Below are positions 1 through 8,673 of a stretch of DNA of 64,000 nt, piece by piece. The stretch lies in NCBI GenBank assembly GCA_937974275.1, contig CALJIF010000145.1, forward strand, positions 7,844-71,843, read 5' to 3'. A program made the position numbers and the translations under genes. Positions within the stretch are counted from its first letter, which is position 1. Every line of letters starts with the position of its first letter. Origin of the DNA: an uncultured Flavobacteriales bacterium (GTDB lineage: Bacteria; Bacteroidota; Bacteroidia; Palsa-965). A model generated the notes under the pieces. It saw nothing but the letters and a program-made list of their open reading frames with translations, made no database searches and was not told the origin of the DNA.

Positions 1-1842
1 GTTGCGGGTGTGACAAATCCGGTTGGTCTTCCTGCACAGCCTGCAGCAGTGAGCGGAGCAGCAAGCATCTGCGAAGGTGCAACAGGAACGTATAGCATCC
101 CAACTGTAGTGGGAGCAACATCTTATACGTGGAGTGTTCCGGGCGGAACGGTTATCAATTCAGGACAAGGAACCACTTCTATTAACATTACCGCAGGTAC
201 AACATCCGGTACCATTTCAGTTACTGCGAACAATGCTTGCGGCAGCAGTACGCCACGTACATTTACATTAACTATTAATCCATTGCCGGTTGTTACTATT
301 ACGGGAAATTCAACTATTTGTGATGGAGGTACTACGACACTTACTGCAACAGGAGGTGGAACTTATGCTTGGAATACCGGAGCAACAAGTGCATCAATTT
401 CTCCTACATTAAATTTTAGTTCCCTGTTTAGTTGCACGGTTACTTCTGTTGCAGGATGTTCTGCTTCATCTAATATAACAGTGAATGTTAATGCGCTGCC
501 AAACGTAACAGCAAACGCTACTTCGTCTTCAGTTTGTGATGGCATTGCAGATACGTTAATGGCAGCAGGAGCAAATACTTATATGTGGAGTTCCGGCGGT
601 ACAACGGATACTGAAATTGTAGCTCCTAACACAACAACTACATACACAGTTACAGGAACTGATGTGAATGGTTGTGTGAATACTGCAACAGTAACCGTTA
701 ACGTTAACGCGTTGCCAACCGTAACCGCTTCTGCAACGCTTTCCACGATATGTGACGGAAGTTCAGATACGTTAATTGCTGCCGGTGCCGTTTCTTACGC
801 CTGGAATTCGGGAGGTACTGCAGCTGTCGAAATCGTTACGCCTAACATCACCACAACTTACGCTGTTGTTGGTACAGATGCGAATGGTTGCGTGAATTCT
901 GCAACAGTTACGGTTGTTGTAAACCCGGTGCCATCGGTAACCCTAGGCGCTGACATTACTCAGTGTGGTGGTTCAGTTACATTGGATGCGCAGAATGCAG
1001 GTTCTTCTTATGTGTGGAGTGATAACTCTACTAACCAGACATTGGTGGTTGCTACATCAGGAACATACTACGTTACAGTTATTGATGCTAACGGCTGTCA
1101 GAGTTCTGATACTGTGAACGTGCTGATCAATAGCAACCCGACTGTCGATTTAGGCGGCGATACAGCTACATGTTCAGGTTCAATTACCCTTGACGCACAG
1201 AATGCAGGCGCTGCGTATGTTTGGAGTGATAACTCCACCAACCAGACGCTAGTTGTTTCTGCTTCGGGAACATACTTCGTAGATGTTACAGATATAAACG
1301 GATGCGAAGGATCTGATACAGTTAACGTTGTTATCAACACTCCTCCAACTGTAACCGGTACTGCTTCTCCATCAACAGTTTGTTTGGATGATGCCAATGT
1401 TACTTTAACAGGAGCACCTGCAGGTGGAACTTGGTCAGGGCCGGGTGTTACAGGAAACAGCTTCGATCCATCTGTTGGAATCGGAACACAAACATTGACG
1501 TACAGCTATACTGATGCAAATGGTTGTTTGGGTTCTGCCGACGTTACCGTTTCTGTGAATGCTTGTGTAGGTGTTGCTGAAAACACTTTGGCTTCCGGAG
1601 TTAACATATTTCCAAATCCGAACAATGGCGTATTCACTTTGGCCATCAATGCTAACGTTGGTGACGTAGTGATCGAAATTGTGGACATGCAAGGCCGCGT
1701 AGTGTATGCTGCTAACGAAAACAACGTTCAGGCAGGATTCATTAAGCAAATCTCTTTGGAGACTCAGGCTTCCGGCTTGTACATGATTCGTTTAACAAGC
1801 GCAACTGAACAACACACGTTGCGTGTGAACGTACAGAAGTAA
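1..1842 (+). CDS. Secreted repeat protein with type IX sorting domain (5' truncated)
   Basis: The reading frame is open from base 1, so the true start lies upstream; the GTG at 10 is only the first start-like codon. The visible part is a chain of PKD/Ig-like beta modules of about 70-80 residues, rich in Thr, Val, Asn and Gly, each with a D-x-NGC-like turn and a pair of cysteines. Two adjacent modules near 950-1340 are nearly identical, with the shared peptide YVWSDNSTNQTLVV. The last ~75 residues (NIFPNPNNGVFTL ... GRVVY ... SGLYMIRL) match the Por/type IX secretion C-terminal sorting domain. Inference: a large cell-surface or secreted adhesin-like protein exported by T9SS. The N-terminal function cannot be seen. 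A strong hairpin terminator follows. Confidence 0.9.
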   Translation, partial: VAGVTNPVGLPAQPAAVSGAASICEGATGTYSIPTVVGATSYTWSVPGGTVINSGQGTTSINITAGTTSGTISVTANNACGSSTPRTFTLTINPLPVVTITGNSTICDGGTTTLTATGGGTYAWNTGATSASISPTLNFSSLFSCTVTSVAGCSASSNITVNVNALPNVTANATSSSVCDGIADTLMAAGANTYMWSSGGTTDTEIVAPNTTTTYTVTGTDVNGCVNTATVTVNVNALPTVTASATLSTICDGSSDTLIAAGAVSYAWNSGGTAAVEIVTPNITTTYAVVGTDANGCVNSATVTVVVNPVPSVTLGADITQCGGSVTLDAQNAGSSYVWSDNSTNQTLVVATSGTYYVTVIDANGCQSSDTVNVLINSNPTVDLGGDTATCSGSITLDAQNAGAAYVWSDNSTNQTLVVSASGTYFVDVTDINGCEGSDTVNVVINTPPTVTGTASPSTVCLDDANVTLTGAPAGGTWSGPGVTGNSFDPSVGIGTQTLTYSYTDANGCLGSADVTVSVNACVGVAENTLASGVNIFPNPNNGVFTLAINANVGDVVIEIVDMQGRVVYAANENNVQAGFIKQISLETQASGLYMIRLTSATEQHTLRVNVQK

Positions 1843-1847
1843 ACTCT

Positions 1848-1886
1848 GTTACAGTTACCAAAGTTTAGAACTTTGGTAACTGTAAC
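1848..1886. repeat. Perfect hairpin with CCAAAGTT core
   Basis: Inverted repeat directly after the stop codon of the secreted repeat protein. The 18-base arm 1848-1865 (GTTACAGTTACCAAAGTT) pairs with 1869-1886 around a three-base loop. It has no T-run of its own. A second hairpin with a similar CCAAAGTT core but different outer arms lies at 2764-2808. Confidence 0.75.
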
Positions 1887-1892
1887 ATCCAA

Positions 1893-1926
1893 ACGGGAAG
1901 TTCAGTATAGAACTTCCCGTTTTTTT
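1893..1926 (+). terminator. Rho-independent terminator
   Basis: The stem ACGGGAAGTTC pairs with GAACTTCCCGT (1893-1920) and is followed by seven T residues. It ends the transcript of the upstream T9SS cargo gene. Confidence 0.85.
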
Positions 1927-2008
1927 GTGGAGTAACGCTCATGCAAAAACTCGTTGTGTGCTTGGAAGAACGGAGTGAAATGAAATATCTTGCAGTAAAT
2001 ACCGACCC

Positions 2009-2758
2009 ATGAAAATGAATTACTCCTTCCTCTTGCTCATATTTGCTTCGATTCTTTTTTCGTGCTCAGAACCGCACGTTGCCGACTTGATGCTGGAAAA
2101 CTTACCCGGAGAAGCCTACACGATAACTTATAACCGCGATTATGGTTTGTTCGTCGTGAACCGAACCGAGAAAAAAGACACGCTTTCGTTGTGGGATAAC
2201 TGGCATTACGCGCTGTATCGGTATCGGCAGCAGGAAAAGAATATTCCTATGACGATGAGTTATGATGGATTTAAAAAAACAAACTTCAATTGTTTGCCCG
2301 GTTCGGAAGCACAATACGAATTGTTGCAACGCGATCCGGCTGCAGCGTTTAATTCGCCCGATGGTCCCGGAATGTGCGATTGTTTGGATGAACGCAAAGA
2401 ATACAACCAGGGTAGTGCGCCGTGTGAAGAAAAATTTCAAGTGTTCCGTACTGCATACGACGATTCGCTGCAGTGGTATTATAATTACTATTTGGAATTA
2501 TGCCGTGGTTATATTGCCGCCAATACTACCTTCGATAAGTATGTTAATTCAGTGAAAAGTGAACATCATCGTTTGGATTCGTTGTATCGTGAACGTGTTC
2601 GACGAGAAGATTCAATTGATGCACAACGACCTTATGTAACGTGTTCCGGAAGTGATTTTGTGCCCGCTTATAAAAGAGTTAGTTCGATGAGGATTTACGA
2701 ACCGTGTAGAGAAAAAACCCGGCGTCCAAGTGGCAGGTGCAGAAGACACGGTGGGTAG
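2009..2758 (+). CDS. Putative lipoprotein of unknown function
   Basis: A 249-residue protein beginning MKMNYSFLLLIFASILFSC. The short hydrophobic segment ends in a lipobox-like F-S-C, so Cys19 is the likely lipidated residue. The mature part is rich in Tyr, Arg and Asp, has several further Cys (for example CDCLDERKEYN near residue 123), a coiled-coil-like stretch near 190-205 and a basic C terminus. I recognise no family. Export as a lipoprotein is inferred from the signal alone. It stands alone between two hairpin-rich intergenic regions. Confidence 0.7.
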   Translation: MKMNYSFLLLIFASILFSCSEPHVADLMLENLPGEAYTITYNRDYGLFVVNRTEKKDTLSLWDNWHYALYRYRQQEKNIPMTMSYDGFKKTNFNCLPGSEAQYELLQRDPAAAFNSPDGPGMCDCLDERKEYNQGSAPCEEKFQVFRTAYDDSLQWYYNYYLELCRGYIAANTTFDKYVNSVKSEHHRLDSLYRERVRREDSIDAQRPYVTCSGSDFVPAYKRVSSMRIYEPCREKTRRPSGRCRRHGG

Positions 2759-2763
2759 CAGCT

Positions 2764-2808
2764 GCGCTTAGATTTTCCAAAGTTCTGCATTTTGGAAAAT
2801 CTAAGCGC
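2764..2808. repeat. Perfect hairpin with CCAAAG core
   Basis: The 18-base arm 2764-2781 (GCGCTTAGATTTTCCAAA) pairs with 2791-2808; the loop is GTTCTGCAT. It begins six bases after the lipoprotein stop codon and has no T-run. It may act as a transcript end or be a REP-like repeat. Confidence 0.7.
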
Positions 2809-2818
2809 TTACCACAAT

Positions 2819-2907
2819 CGCGTGAGGGATAGCAACGGAAAGCCTCCCCATTTTCGGGGAGCTTGCAGTGAATAGCCCGACCCGAGTTTTTCGCGAGGGG
2901 CACGCCC
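2819..2907. ncRNA. Candidate structured intergenic element (GTGAGGGAT...CACGCCC type)
   Basis: The segment reads GCGTGAGGGATAGCAACGGA, then AAGC, a hairpin CTCCCC/GGGGAG (2844-2861), then AATAGCCCGACCCGAG and GAGGGGCACGCCC. GCGTG at 2820-2824 can pair with CACGC at 2901-2905, closing the element, and GCCC at 2875-2878 can pair with GGGC at 2898-2901. Blocks of this kind, with a GAGGGAT start and a GGGGCACGCCC end, are familiar to me from intergenic regions of many Bacteroidota; I am not sure of a family name. Whether it is transcribed as an RNA or is a dispersed repeat is not settled by the sequence. Confidence 0.45.
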
Positions 2908-2920
2908 AAATTTCTGATAA

Positions 2921-3928
2921 TTATTTCGCCAATAAATTGACTGCTTCTTCTTCCAACAATTCGCGATCGATAGGCACAACACCTACATCTTCGCACACGA
3001 GTCCGCCGGCGATGTTACTTAACTCGGCAATCATCTCAGGTTTCAATCCTGCAGCTAAACATAATGCAGCAACGCTTACCACTGTATCGCCCGCGCCGGA
3101 AACGTCGGAGATGTTGCGGTAGTGCGCAGGAATACGCTTCTTCACTTTGCGTCCGTGCACATAGATGCCATGTTCGGAAAGCGTTATTAAAGCCAAATCG
3201 ATTTTTAATTTGGTCTTTAACATTTCTACCGCTTTCGATAATTCTTTTTCACTCTTGTGATCAAACTCAATTTTTAAACCTTCTTTGAGTTCTTTCAAAT
3301 TCGGTTTGAATAATGTTGCGCCCTGATAATTCATGAAATGCTTCTTCTTCGGATCCACCACCACAGGCACTTTCAGAGCACGCGCCATTTTCACGACTTC
3401 GCGAATAAGCGGAACAGTAATCAATCCTTTATCGTAATCTTCGAAAATGATCACGTCTACTTTTTGTGTATCGAGCCAATAAGAAATTCGTTCAAGGAAA
3501 AGTTCCGTTTCATGTTCTGTAATGTCGTGTTCAATTTCTTCGTCAACACGTAACAGGTGATGCGTGCCTCCAATGATGCGCGTTTTAACCGTGGTAATAC
3601 GTCCGCGACTTTTTAAAATACCTTTAGGCGCCAGCTTGCGTTTTTGCATCAGCTCCAGCAAAGACTGACCTTCCGAATCGGCACCGATGACCGAACACAA
3701 AATGGGTGTTGCCCCTAACGCCTGCACATTAAGCGCTACGTTGGCAGCACCGCCTAAACGATTTTCTTTGCGTGTAACGGATACCACAGGAACCGGTGCT
3801 TCCGGCGAAATACGTGATACTTTGCCCCAAATATAATTGTCGATCATCACATCACCGATGATGAGTACACGCAACTTTTCGAAGCGCGTAAAAATGGAGC
3901 GAATTTCTTTTTCGGTAGTTTTTCCCAC
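2921..3928 (-). CDS. hldE: D-glycero-beta-D-manno-heptose-7-phosphate kinase (PfkB family)
   Basis: A PfkB/ribokinase-family sugar kinase of 335 residues, matching the first domain of HldE/RfaE. It phosphorylates heptose-7-phosphate at C1 in the ADP-heptose pathway for LPS core. Seen: DVMIDNYIWGKVSRISPEAP at 26-45, the RLGGAANVA substrate motif at 57-65, and the SGAGDT anion hole and catalytic Asp281 near the C terminus. The nucleotidyltransferase domain of bifunctional HldE is absent, so a separate adenylyltransferase must be encoded elsewhere. On the minus strand a CAAAAGTA block at 3949-3956 reads TACTTTTG, a Bacteroidota -7 element about 20 bases before the ATG. The substrate is inferred from family resemblance; another PfkB kinase is less likely. 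Confidence 0.85.
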   Translation of the reverse strand: MGKTTEKEIRSIFTRFEKLRVLIIGDVMIDNYIWGKVSRISPEAPVPVVSVTRKENRLGGAANVALNVQALGATPILCSVIGADSEGQSLLELMQKRKLAPKGILKSRGRITTVKTRIIGGTHHLLRVDEEIEHDITEHETELFLERISYWLDTQKVDVIIFEDYDKGLITVPLIREVVKMARALKVPVVVDPKKKHFMNYQGATLFKPNLKELKEGLKIEFDHKSEKELSKAVEMLKTKLKIDLALITLSEHGIYVHGRKVKKRIPAHYRNISDVSGAGDTVVSVAALCLAAGLKPEMIAELSNIAGGLVCEDVGVVPIDRELLEEEAVNLLAK

Positions 3929-3994
3929 GTGTTAAAAGTATTGAGCGGCAAAAGTAGTGAAATCCTGTTTTTACGACCGTTAAATTTGTGTGAC

Positions 3995-5188
3995 TTACTT
4001 CAGCAGCGCCAACGCGGCTTTCATGCGGCGTGCCGCTTCAATTAAACGATCGTCGGAGGTGGCATAAGATAAACGTACATACGTATCTTCTCCGAACGCT
4101 GCGCCGGGAACAATAGCTACATGCGCTTTGTCCAACAAGAACATGCTGAGGTCGGTTGCGTTATTGATTGTAACTCCGTCGTGTGATTTACCGAAATACG
4201 CCGACACTTCAGGGTACACGTAAAACGCGCCATCAGGAACATTCAGCTTCAGGCCCGGAATTTCTCCGAGATGTTTCAGGATCAAATCGCGACGACGTAA
4301 AAATGCATCACGCAAAGGCTCTATTTTTTTCGGATCCATGAGCATAGCAGCGTGCATGGCTTTTTGCGTAATGGAAGAAGTTGCAGAGGTAAATTGTCCT
4401 TGCATTTTATCGCAGGCTTTTGCAATCCACAACGGAGCAGCCATAATTCCGCCGCGCCAGCCGGTCATTGCGAATCCTTTAGAAACACCGTTGATGGTGA
4501 TGACACGATCGTAGATAAAATCGAATTGTGCCATACTCTCATGTCCGCCCACAAAGTTGATGTGCTCGTAAATTTCATCGGAGATGATGTACAATTCGGG
4601 ATATTTTGCCACCACTTCCGCAATGGCTTTCAGTTCGGCCTTGCTGTACACCGAACCAGTAGGATTACACGGTGTGCTGAAAATAAGCATGCGTGTTTTC
4701 GGTGTAATAGCAGCTTCAATTTGTGCCGGCGTTACTTTGAAATTATTTTCAATGCCGGCATCAATCGTAACAGGAACACCTTCCGCCAGTTTGATGATCT
4801 CTAAATAACTTACCCAATATGGTGTTGGCACAATTACTTCATCACCAGGATTGATCAAACTCAATACCGCATTGGCAATAGATTGTTTTGCTCCAGTTGA
4901 AACTACAATTTGATCGGCAGTATAGGTGATGCCGTTATCACGTTTAAATTTTTCGGCAATAGCCTGACGCAATTCCAGATAACCGGAAACGTGCGTGTAG
5001 TAGCTGAAATCTTCGTCAATAGCGCGGTGTGCAGCTTGTTTGATTTCGTCCGGCGTTTTGAAATCCGGCTCGCCTAAACTTAAGCTGATGATGTCCACAC
5101 CTTGTGCAATCAACTCGCGACTTCTGCGCGCCATGGCAATAGTCTGCGATTCGGACAATTGATTAATGCGATTCGATAAATGTGTCAT
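3995..5188 (-). CDS. Aspartate/aromatic aminotransferase, PLP-dependent class I
   Basis: A fold-type I aminotransferase of 397 residues, the usual length for the AspC-like 1-gamma group. Visible motifs are LSLGEPDFKTP at 36-46, STPCNPTG at 171-178 for the phosphate/ring pocket, SDEIYEH at 203-209, and NGVSKGFAMTGWRGG with the Schiff-base Lys237. It transfers amino groups between aspartate (or a related amino acid) and 2-oxoglutarate in the cytoplasm. It is followed by the heptose kinase gene on the same strand after 66 bases, and the DinB-like gene precedes it by 30 bases, so the three may be cotranscribed. The exact substrate is not readable from the sequence. Confidence 0.88.
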   Translation of the reverse strand: MTHLSNRINQLSESQTIAMARRSRELIAQGVDIISLSLGEPDFKTPDEIKQAAHRAIDEDFSYYTHVSGYLELRQAIAEKFKRDNGITYTADQIVVSTGAKQSIANAVLSLINPGDEVIVPTPYWVSYLEIIKLAEGVPVTIDAGIENNFKVTPAQIEAAITPKTRMLIFSTPCNPTGSVYSKAELKAIAEVVAKYPELYIISDEIYEHINFVGGHESMAQFDFIYDRVITINGVSKGFAMTGWRGGIMAAPLWIAKACDKMQGQFTSATSSITQKAMHAAMLMDPKKIEPLRDAFLRRRDLILKHLGEIPGLKLNVPDGAFYVYPEVSAYFGKSHDGVTINNATDLSMFLLDKAHVAIVPGAAFGEDTYVRLSYATSDDRLIEAARRMKAALALLK

Positions 5189-5218
5189 ATGGTTGGAATG
5201 AGATAAGTCGGTAGAGAA

Positions 5219-5722
5219 TTAATCCATTACGGGCATGCCGTATTTGCTCCATTCTTGTTTGGCAGGGCCATACGTGCCTTGTACTTCAATGTCCGTTAAA
5301 CGCATAATAACGGTGAGTTGTCCGCGATGATGAATTTGATGTGAGATGAGCATTTGAAGAATCTCACCTTTCTTTTGTTTGCCACCGTAGATTTCCAATT
5401 CTTCCTGCAAGGTAGCATCCTTCCAGTTGTTGCTCAGTTGTTGAATCAAATTGTTACTGTATGATTCATACGCGGTACACAAATCTTCTACGTTCCAGAA
5501 CACATCACTTTCTTCTTCGTTGTAGTTGTCGATGTGTAATCCGGTTTTGCTCATCATTTCACCGATGGTATCGGTAATGTGCCAAGCAATGCGCGCCGCA
5601 GAACGCACGTGCGGATGCGGTTGTACATGAAACGTTTTATTATTCAGACTGCGGAATAAAGTCAACGTCTTCTTCGCTTCTTCCTGCCAATCTTTATTAA
5701 ATGCTTCCGTCGAGTTGTACAT
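5219..5722 (-). CDS. DinB-like four-helix-bundle protein
   Basis: A 167-residue soluble protein with the spaced His residues of the DinB/YfiT-like fold: ARIAWHITDTIGEM near residue 45 and SHQIHHRGQLTVIMR near residue 127. In this fold three His residues usually bind a divalent metal. Members include thiol-dependent transferases and many uncharacterised proteins. The second His pair followed by RGQ is typical. It lies 30 bases upstream of the aminotransferase on the same strand. No specific reaction can be assigned. Confidence 0.75.
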   Translation of the reverse strand: MYNSTEAFNKDWQEEAKKTLTLFRSLNNKTFHVQPHPHVRSAARIAWHITDTIGEMMSKTGLHIDNYNEEESDVFWNVEDLCTAYESYSNNLIQQLSNNWKDATLQEELEIYGGKQKKGEILQMLISHQIHHRGQLTVIMRLTDIEVQGTYGPAKQEWSKYGMPVMD

Positions 5723-5791
5723 ACCTGCTGGTTTTCAACGAAGATAAAAGGTATTTTTCACAGCAACGCGTTATTCTGCATAAGATTGGCA

Positions 5792-6409
5792 CTAGCGACT
5801 TCTGTAATCGCTGACCCATTCGCTGTTTTGCATATCTGCCAGAAGGCGGAATGCATTTTCACCGTAAATAATGTCGATGATATTGGTCTGAATGCCGTAA
5901 GGCTTGAGAAATTCAACCTGTCCCGGAGACGGATACAATGGTTTTTGCGCCCAGCCCGGGCCGGCAATAGTCGGATCCAGAACGGAAGCATTAGAACCCG
6001 TTCCCGGTCCGTAAAACGGATATTCTCCGTAACGCAACCGCCACAATTCGTCCACTGCGGAACACTGAATACCACCTTTGTAAAATCGCCCCTGAATAAC
6101 GGTGTCCGCGAAATAACCGCATTCGTTTACCCGATATTTTTGGAACAAATTTTCTTTTTTCGGATTTGCCGGACTTTCCATAAAACCCGCTGCAACCCGC
6201 TTGAATTCTGCTTTTGAGATGCTGAATGCTGTAATGGGTTTAGCAGGATCCATGAATTTGGTGACCACATGAAAACTCACCGGACTGCTGTTGGCGCCTG
6301 CCTGTAAAGAAAAGCCCAGATACGAAACGGAATATTCGGATACACGGCCCCACGATGCTAAAAACAGCAAAGCCGCAATTCCTATCCATGTTATGTAAGT
6401 GGTCTTCAT
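5792..6409 (-). CDS. Exported protein of unknown function
   Basis: A 205-residue protein starting with a hydrophobic segment (MKTTYITWIGIAALLFLASWG) that could be a signal peptide or a membrane anchor. The rest has no domain I recognise. The central region is rich in Gly, Tyr and Pro (RLRYGEYPFYGPGTGSN) and the last third contains GIQTNIIDIIYGENAFRLL. Two Cys are present, at about 107 and 125. It runs opposite to the downstream plus-strand gene at 6514, and the intervening ~100 bases would hold both promoters. Confidence 0.65.
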   Translation of the reverse strand: MKTTYITWIGIAALLFLASWGRVSEYSVSYLGFSLQAGANSSPVSFHVVTKFMDPAKPITAFSISKAEFKRVAAGFMESPANPKKENLFQKYRVNECGYFADTVIQGRFYKGGIQCSAVDELWRLRYGEYPFYGPGTGSNASVLDPTIAGPGWAQKPLYPSPGQVEFLKPYGIQTNIIDIIYGENAFRLLADMQNSEWVSDYRSR

Positions 6410-6513
6410 GGACTTATGAAATTAACAAAAAAATGGCTTCGCACCAAAGGCACTGTTCACATGCATAAATGCGTATTTTTACCCTTCGTGAAACTATAAA
6501 CCGAGCAACCGTT

Positions 6514-7035
6514 ATGGATATTGTTTTGAATGCCATCTTAGTGATCGTTCCATGTTTAATTGTATTTGGAACCTGTTACTTTACCGTGAAGAATTTTTTG
6601 GATAACGAAACCCGCAAGCGTTTGGCAGAAATTCGTTTGGCCAATCAGAATGTGGTAACACCCATGCGTTTACAGGCATACGAACGCCTGGCGATTTTTC
6701 TGGAACGCATCAATCCCAACACGTTAATTACGCGCACACACAAAAGCGGTATGAGTGCACGACTGATGCAAAGCGAATTGACTAAAGTGATTCGTACGGA
6801 ATTCGAACACAACATGTCCCAGCAAATTTATATGTCCAATCACGCCTGGGAAATGGTGAAAACCGCTAAAGAAGAGGTGACCAAGTTGGTGAATGTGGCA
6901 GCGTCTAAATTACCCGATACGGCTACAGGAGTGGAATTGTCGCAAATGATTTTGCAGATTTCACAGCAAATTGAAAAAATGCCTACACAAGTAGCGTTGG
7001 AATATTTAAAGAAAGAAGTAGGACAAGTATTTTAA
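6514..7035 (+). CDS. Membrane-anchored conserved protein of unknown function
   Basis: I start this at the ATG of MDIVLNAILVIVPCLIVFG rather than 15 codons earlier, because a transmembrane segment then begins at residue 4 and the bases before it look like promoter (TATTTTTA near 6473). The 173-residue product has one N-terminal membrane helix followed by a soluble, largely helical domain: NETRKRLAEIRLANQNVVTPMRLQAYERL, then a helix pair ending in EKMPTQVALEYLKKEVGQVF. The PMRLQAYERLAIFLERI pattern is, to my memory, common in a Bacteroidota-specific family without known function. It ends 22 bases before the mutase gene and is likely cotranscribed with it. Confidence 0.75.
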   Translation: MDIVLNAILVIVPCLIVFGTCYFTVKNFLDNETRKRLAEIRLANQNVVTPMRLQAYERLAIFLERINPNTLITRTHKSGMSARLMQSELTKVIRTEFEHNMSQQIYMSNHAWEMVKTAKEEVTKLVNVAASKLPDTATGVELSQMILQISQQIEKMPTQVALEYLKKEVGQVF

Positions 7036-7057
7036 TCATTGCGAGTAATTCCATCAA

Positions 7058-8629
7058 ATGAGCACGACGAAAGAGCAAGAACGTCAGGAACAATTTCTGA
7101 CCGATTCCGGAATTGAAATAAAAGCCACTTATCCTAAACTTGATCGCACCGAAGAACAACCCGGTGAGTATCCGTTTACGCGCGGTGTGCAACCAAACAT
7201 GTATCGCGGCAAGTTGTGGACTATGCGTCAGTACGCGGGATTTTCTACAGCGGAAGAATCCAACAAACGCTACCATTATCTTCTGAATAATGGAACAACC
7301 GGATTGTCGGTAGCATTTGATCTTCCTACTCAAATCGGTTACGATTCCGATCATGCGTTTGCGGAAGGAGAAGTGGGCAAGTCGGGCGTGGCGATTGATA
7401 CCTTGAAGGACATGGAGATTTTGTTCAACGGCATTGAGTTGGAGAAAGTCACCACATCCATGACGATTAATTCAACGGCATCTACGTTGTTGTGCATGTA
7501 CATTGCTTTGGCGAAGAAGCAAGGTGCAGATATTAAAAAGATCTCGGGAACCATTCAAAATGATTTGTTAAAAGAATATGCGGCGCGCGGTACGTACATC
7601 TATCCGCCGAAGCCGTCTATGCGCATCATTACTGATATTTTCGAATACTGTTCCAATGAAGTTCCGAAGTGGAATACCATTTCCATTTCCGGATATCACA
7701 TTCGCGAAGCCGGTTCCACAGCTGTTCAGGAGTTGGCATTTACATTGGCCAACGGTAAAGCCTATTTGCAGGCCGCAATCGACAAAGGATTGGACATTGA
7801 TGTGTTCGCCCGTCGTTTGTCGTTTTTCTTTAACGCACACAATAATTTTTTCGAAGAAATTGCCAAGTTTCGTGCTGCGCGACGCATGTGGGCCAAGATC
7901 ACGAAAGATCTCGGAGCAAAAGATCCGCGTTCGATGATGTTGCGTTTCCACACACAAACCGGTGGTTCAACGTTAACGGCGCAGCAACCGCATAACAACA
8001 TTATTCGTGTAACGTTGCAGGCTTTGTCTGCTGTTATGGGCGGAACGCAAAGTCTGCACACCAACGGATTTGACGAAGCACTCGCGTTACCTACAGAAGA
8101 AGCAGCACGAATTGCGTTGCGTACGCAACAGATCATTGCTTATGAAAGCGGCTCAGCCGATACTGTTGATCCGTTAGCCGGATCGTACATGGTAGAAGCC
8201 TTAACCGATGAAGTAGAAGCGAAGGCCTGGGAATACATTCAGCGCATTGATGCTATGGGCGGAGCAGTAGAAGCAATTGAGCAAGGCTACATGCAGGATG
8301 AGATTGCCGGAAGTTCGTATGCTTACCAAACCGCTATTGAGCGCGGTGAAAAGATTATTGTAGGCGTGAACAAATTCACAGTTCAGGAAAAACCAATGGA
8401 CAATCTATTTACTGTGGACGATTCCATTCGTGTGATGCAAATGGAAAAGTTAAAAGCCGTGAAAGATTCCCGCGATCATGCCGCAGTGCAACAAGCGTTG
8501 AGTGCTATTGAGTCGGCCGCGCGCAGCACTGAAAACCTGATGCCCCGCATTTTACATGCCGTAGAACATTACGCGTCGTTAGGCGAAATTGCCGACACGT
8601 TGCGCGGTGTGTATGGGGAGTATAAGTAG
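7058..8629 (+). CDS. Methylmalonyl-CoA mutase, catalytic (large) subunit without B12 domain
   Basis: A 523-residue TIM-barrel mutase domain that isomerises methylmalonyl-CoA and succinyl-CoA with adenosylcobalamin. Seen: YPFTRGVQPNMYRGKLWTMR with QYAG (Tyr59), PPKPSMRI (Arg189) and SGYHIREAG (His214). Tyr59 and Arg189 match the residues that in true methylmalonyl-CoA mutases contact the substrate carboxylate; isobutyryl- and 2-hydroxyisobutyryl-CoA mutases differ there. IAYESGSADTVDPLAGSY is the family signature. The protein stops before the cobalamin-binding domain, so a separate small subunit is needed, and none is in this window. It is preceded closely by the membrane protein gene at 6514. 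Confidence 0.9.
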   Translation: MSTTKEQERQEQFLTDSGIEIKATYPKLDRTEEQPGEYPFTRGVQPNMYRGKLWTMRQYAGFSTAEESNKRYHYLLNNGTTGLSVAFDLPTQIGYDSDHAFAEGEVGKSGVAIDTLKDMEILFNGIELEKVTTSMTINSTASTLLCMYIALAKKQGADIKKISGTIQNDLLKEYAARGTYIYPPKPSMRIITDIFEYCSNEVPKWNTISISGYHIREAGSTAVQELAFTLANGKAYLQAAIDKGLDIDVFARRLSFFFNAHNNFFEEIAKFRAARRMWAKITKDLGAKDPRSMMLRFHTQTGGSTLTAQQPHNNIIRVTLQALSAVMGGTQSLHTNGFDEALALPTEEAARIALRTQQIIAYESGSADTVDPLAGSYMVEALTDEVEAKAWEYIQRIDAMGGAVEAIEQGYMQDEIAGSSYAYQTAIERGEKIIVGVNKFTVQEKPMDNLFTVDDSIRVMQMEKLKAVKDSRDHAAVQQALSAIESAARSTENLMPRILHAVEHYASLGEIADTLRGVYGEYK

Positions 8630-8673
8630 GTGCGAGGTTTACTTCACATTATTTGAATTATCTGTTTTGAACC

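Noticed and set aside
4352..4804. Plus-strand open frame inside the aminotransferase gene
   Set aside because: It is fully antisense to a clear aminotransferase; composition mirrors the coding strand.
5786..6217. Plus-strand open frame opposite the exported unknown protein
   Set aside because: It is antisense to a better-supported frame with a signal peptide and has no recognisable features.
6410..7057. Cobalamin riboswitch upstream of the mutase gene
   Set aside because: No B12-box-like sequence is visible; the mutase follows another gene by only 22 bases.
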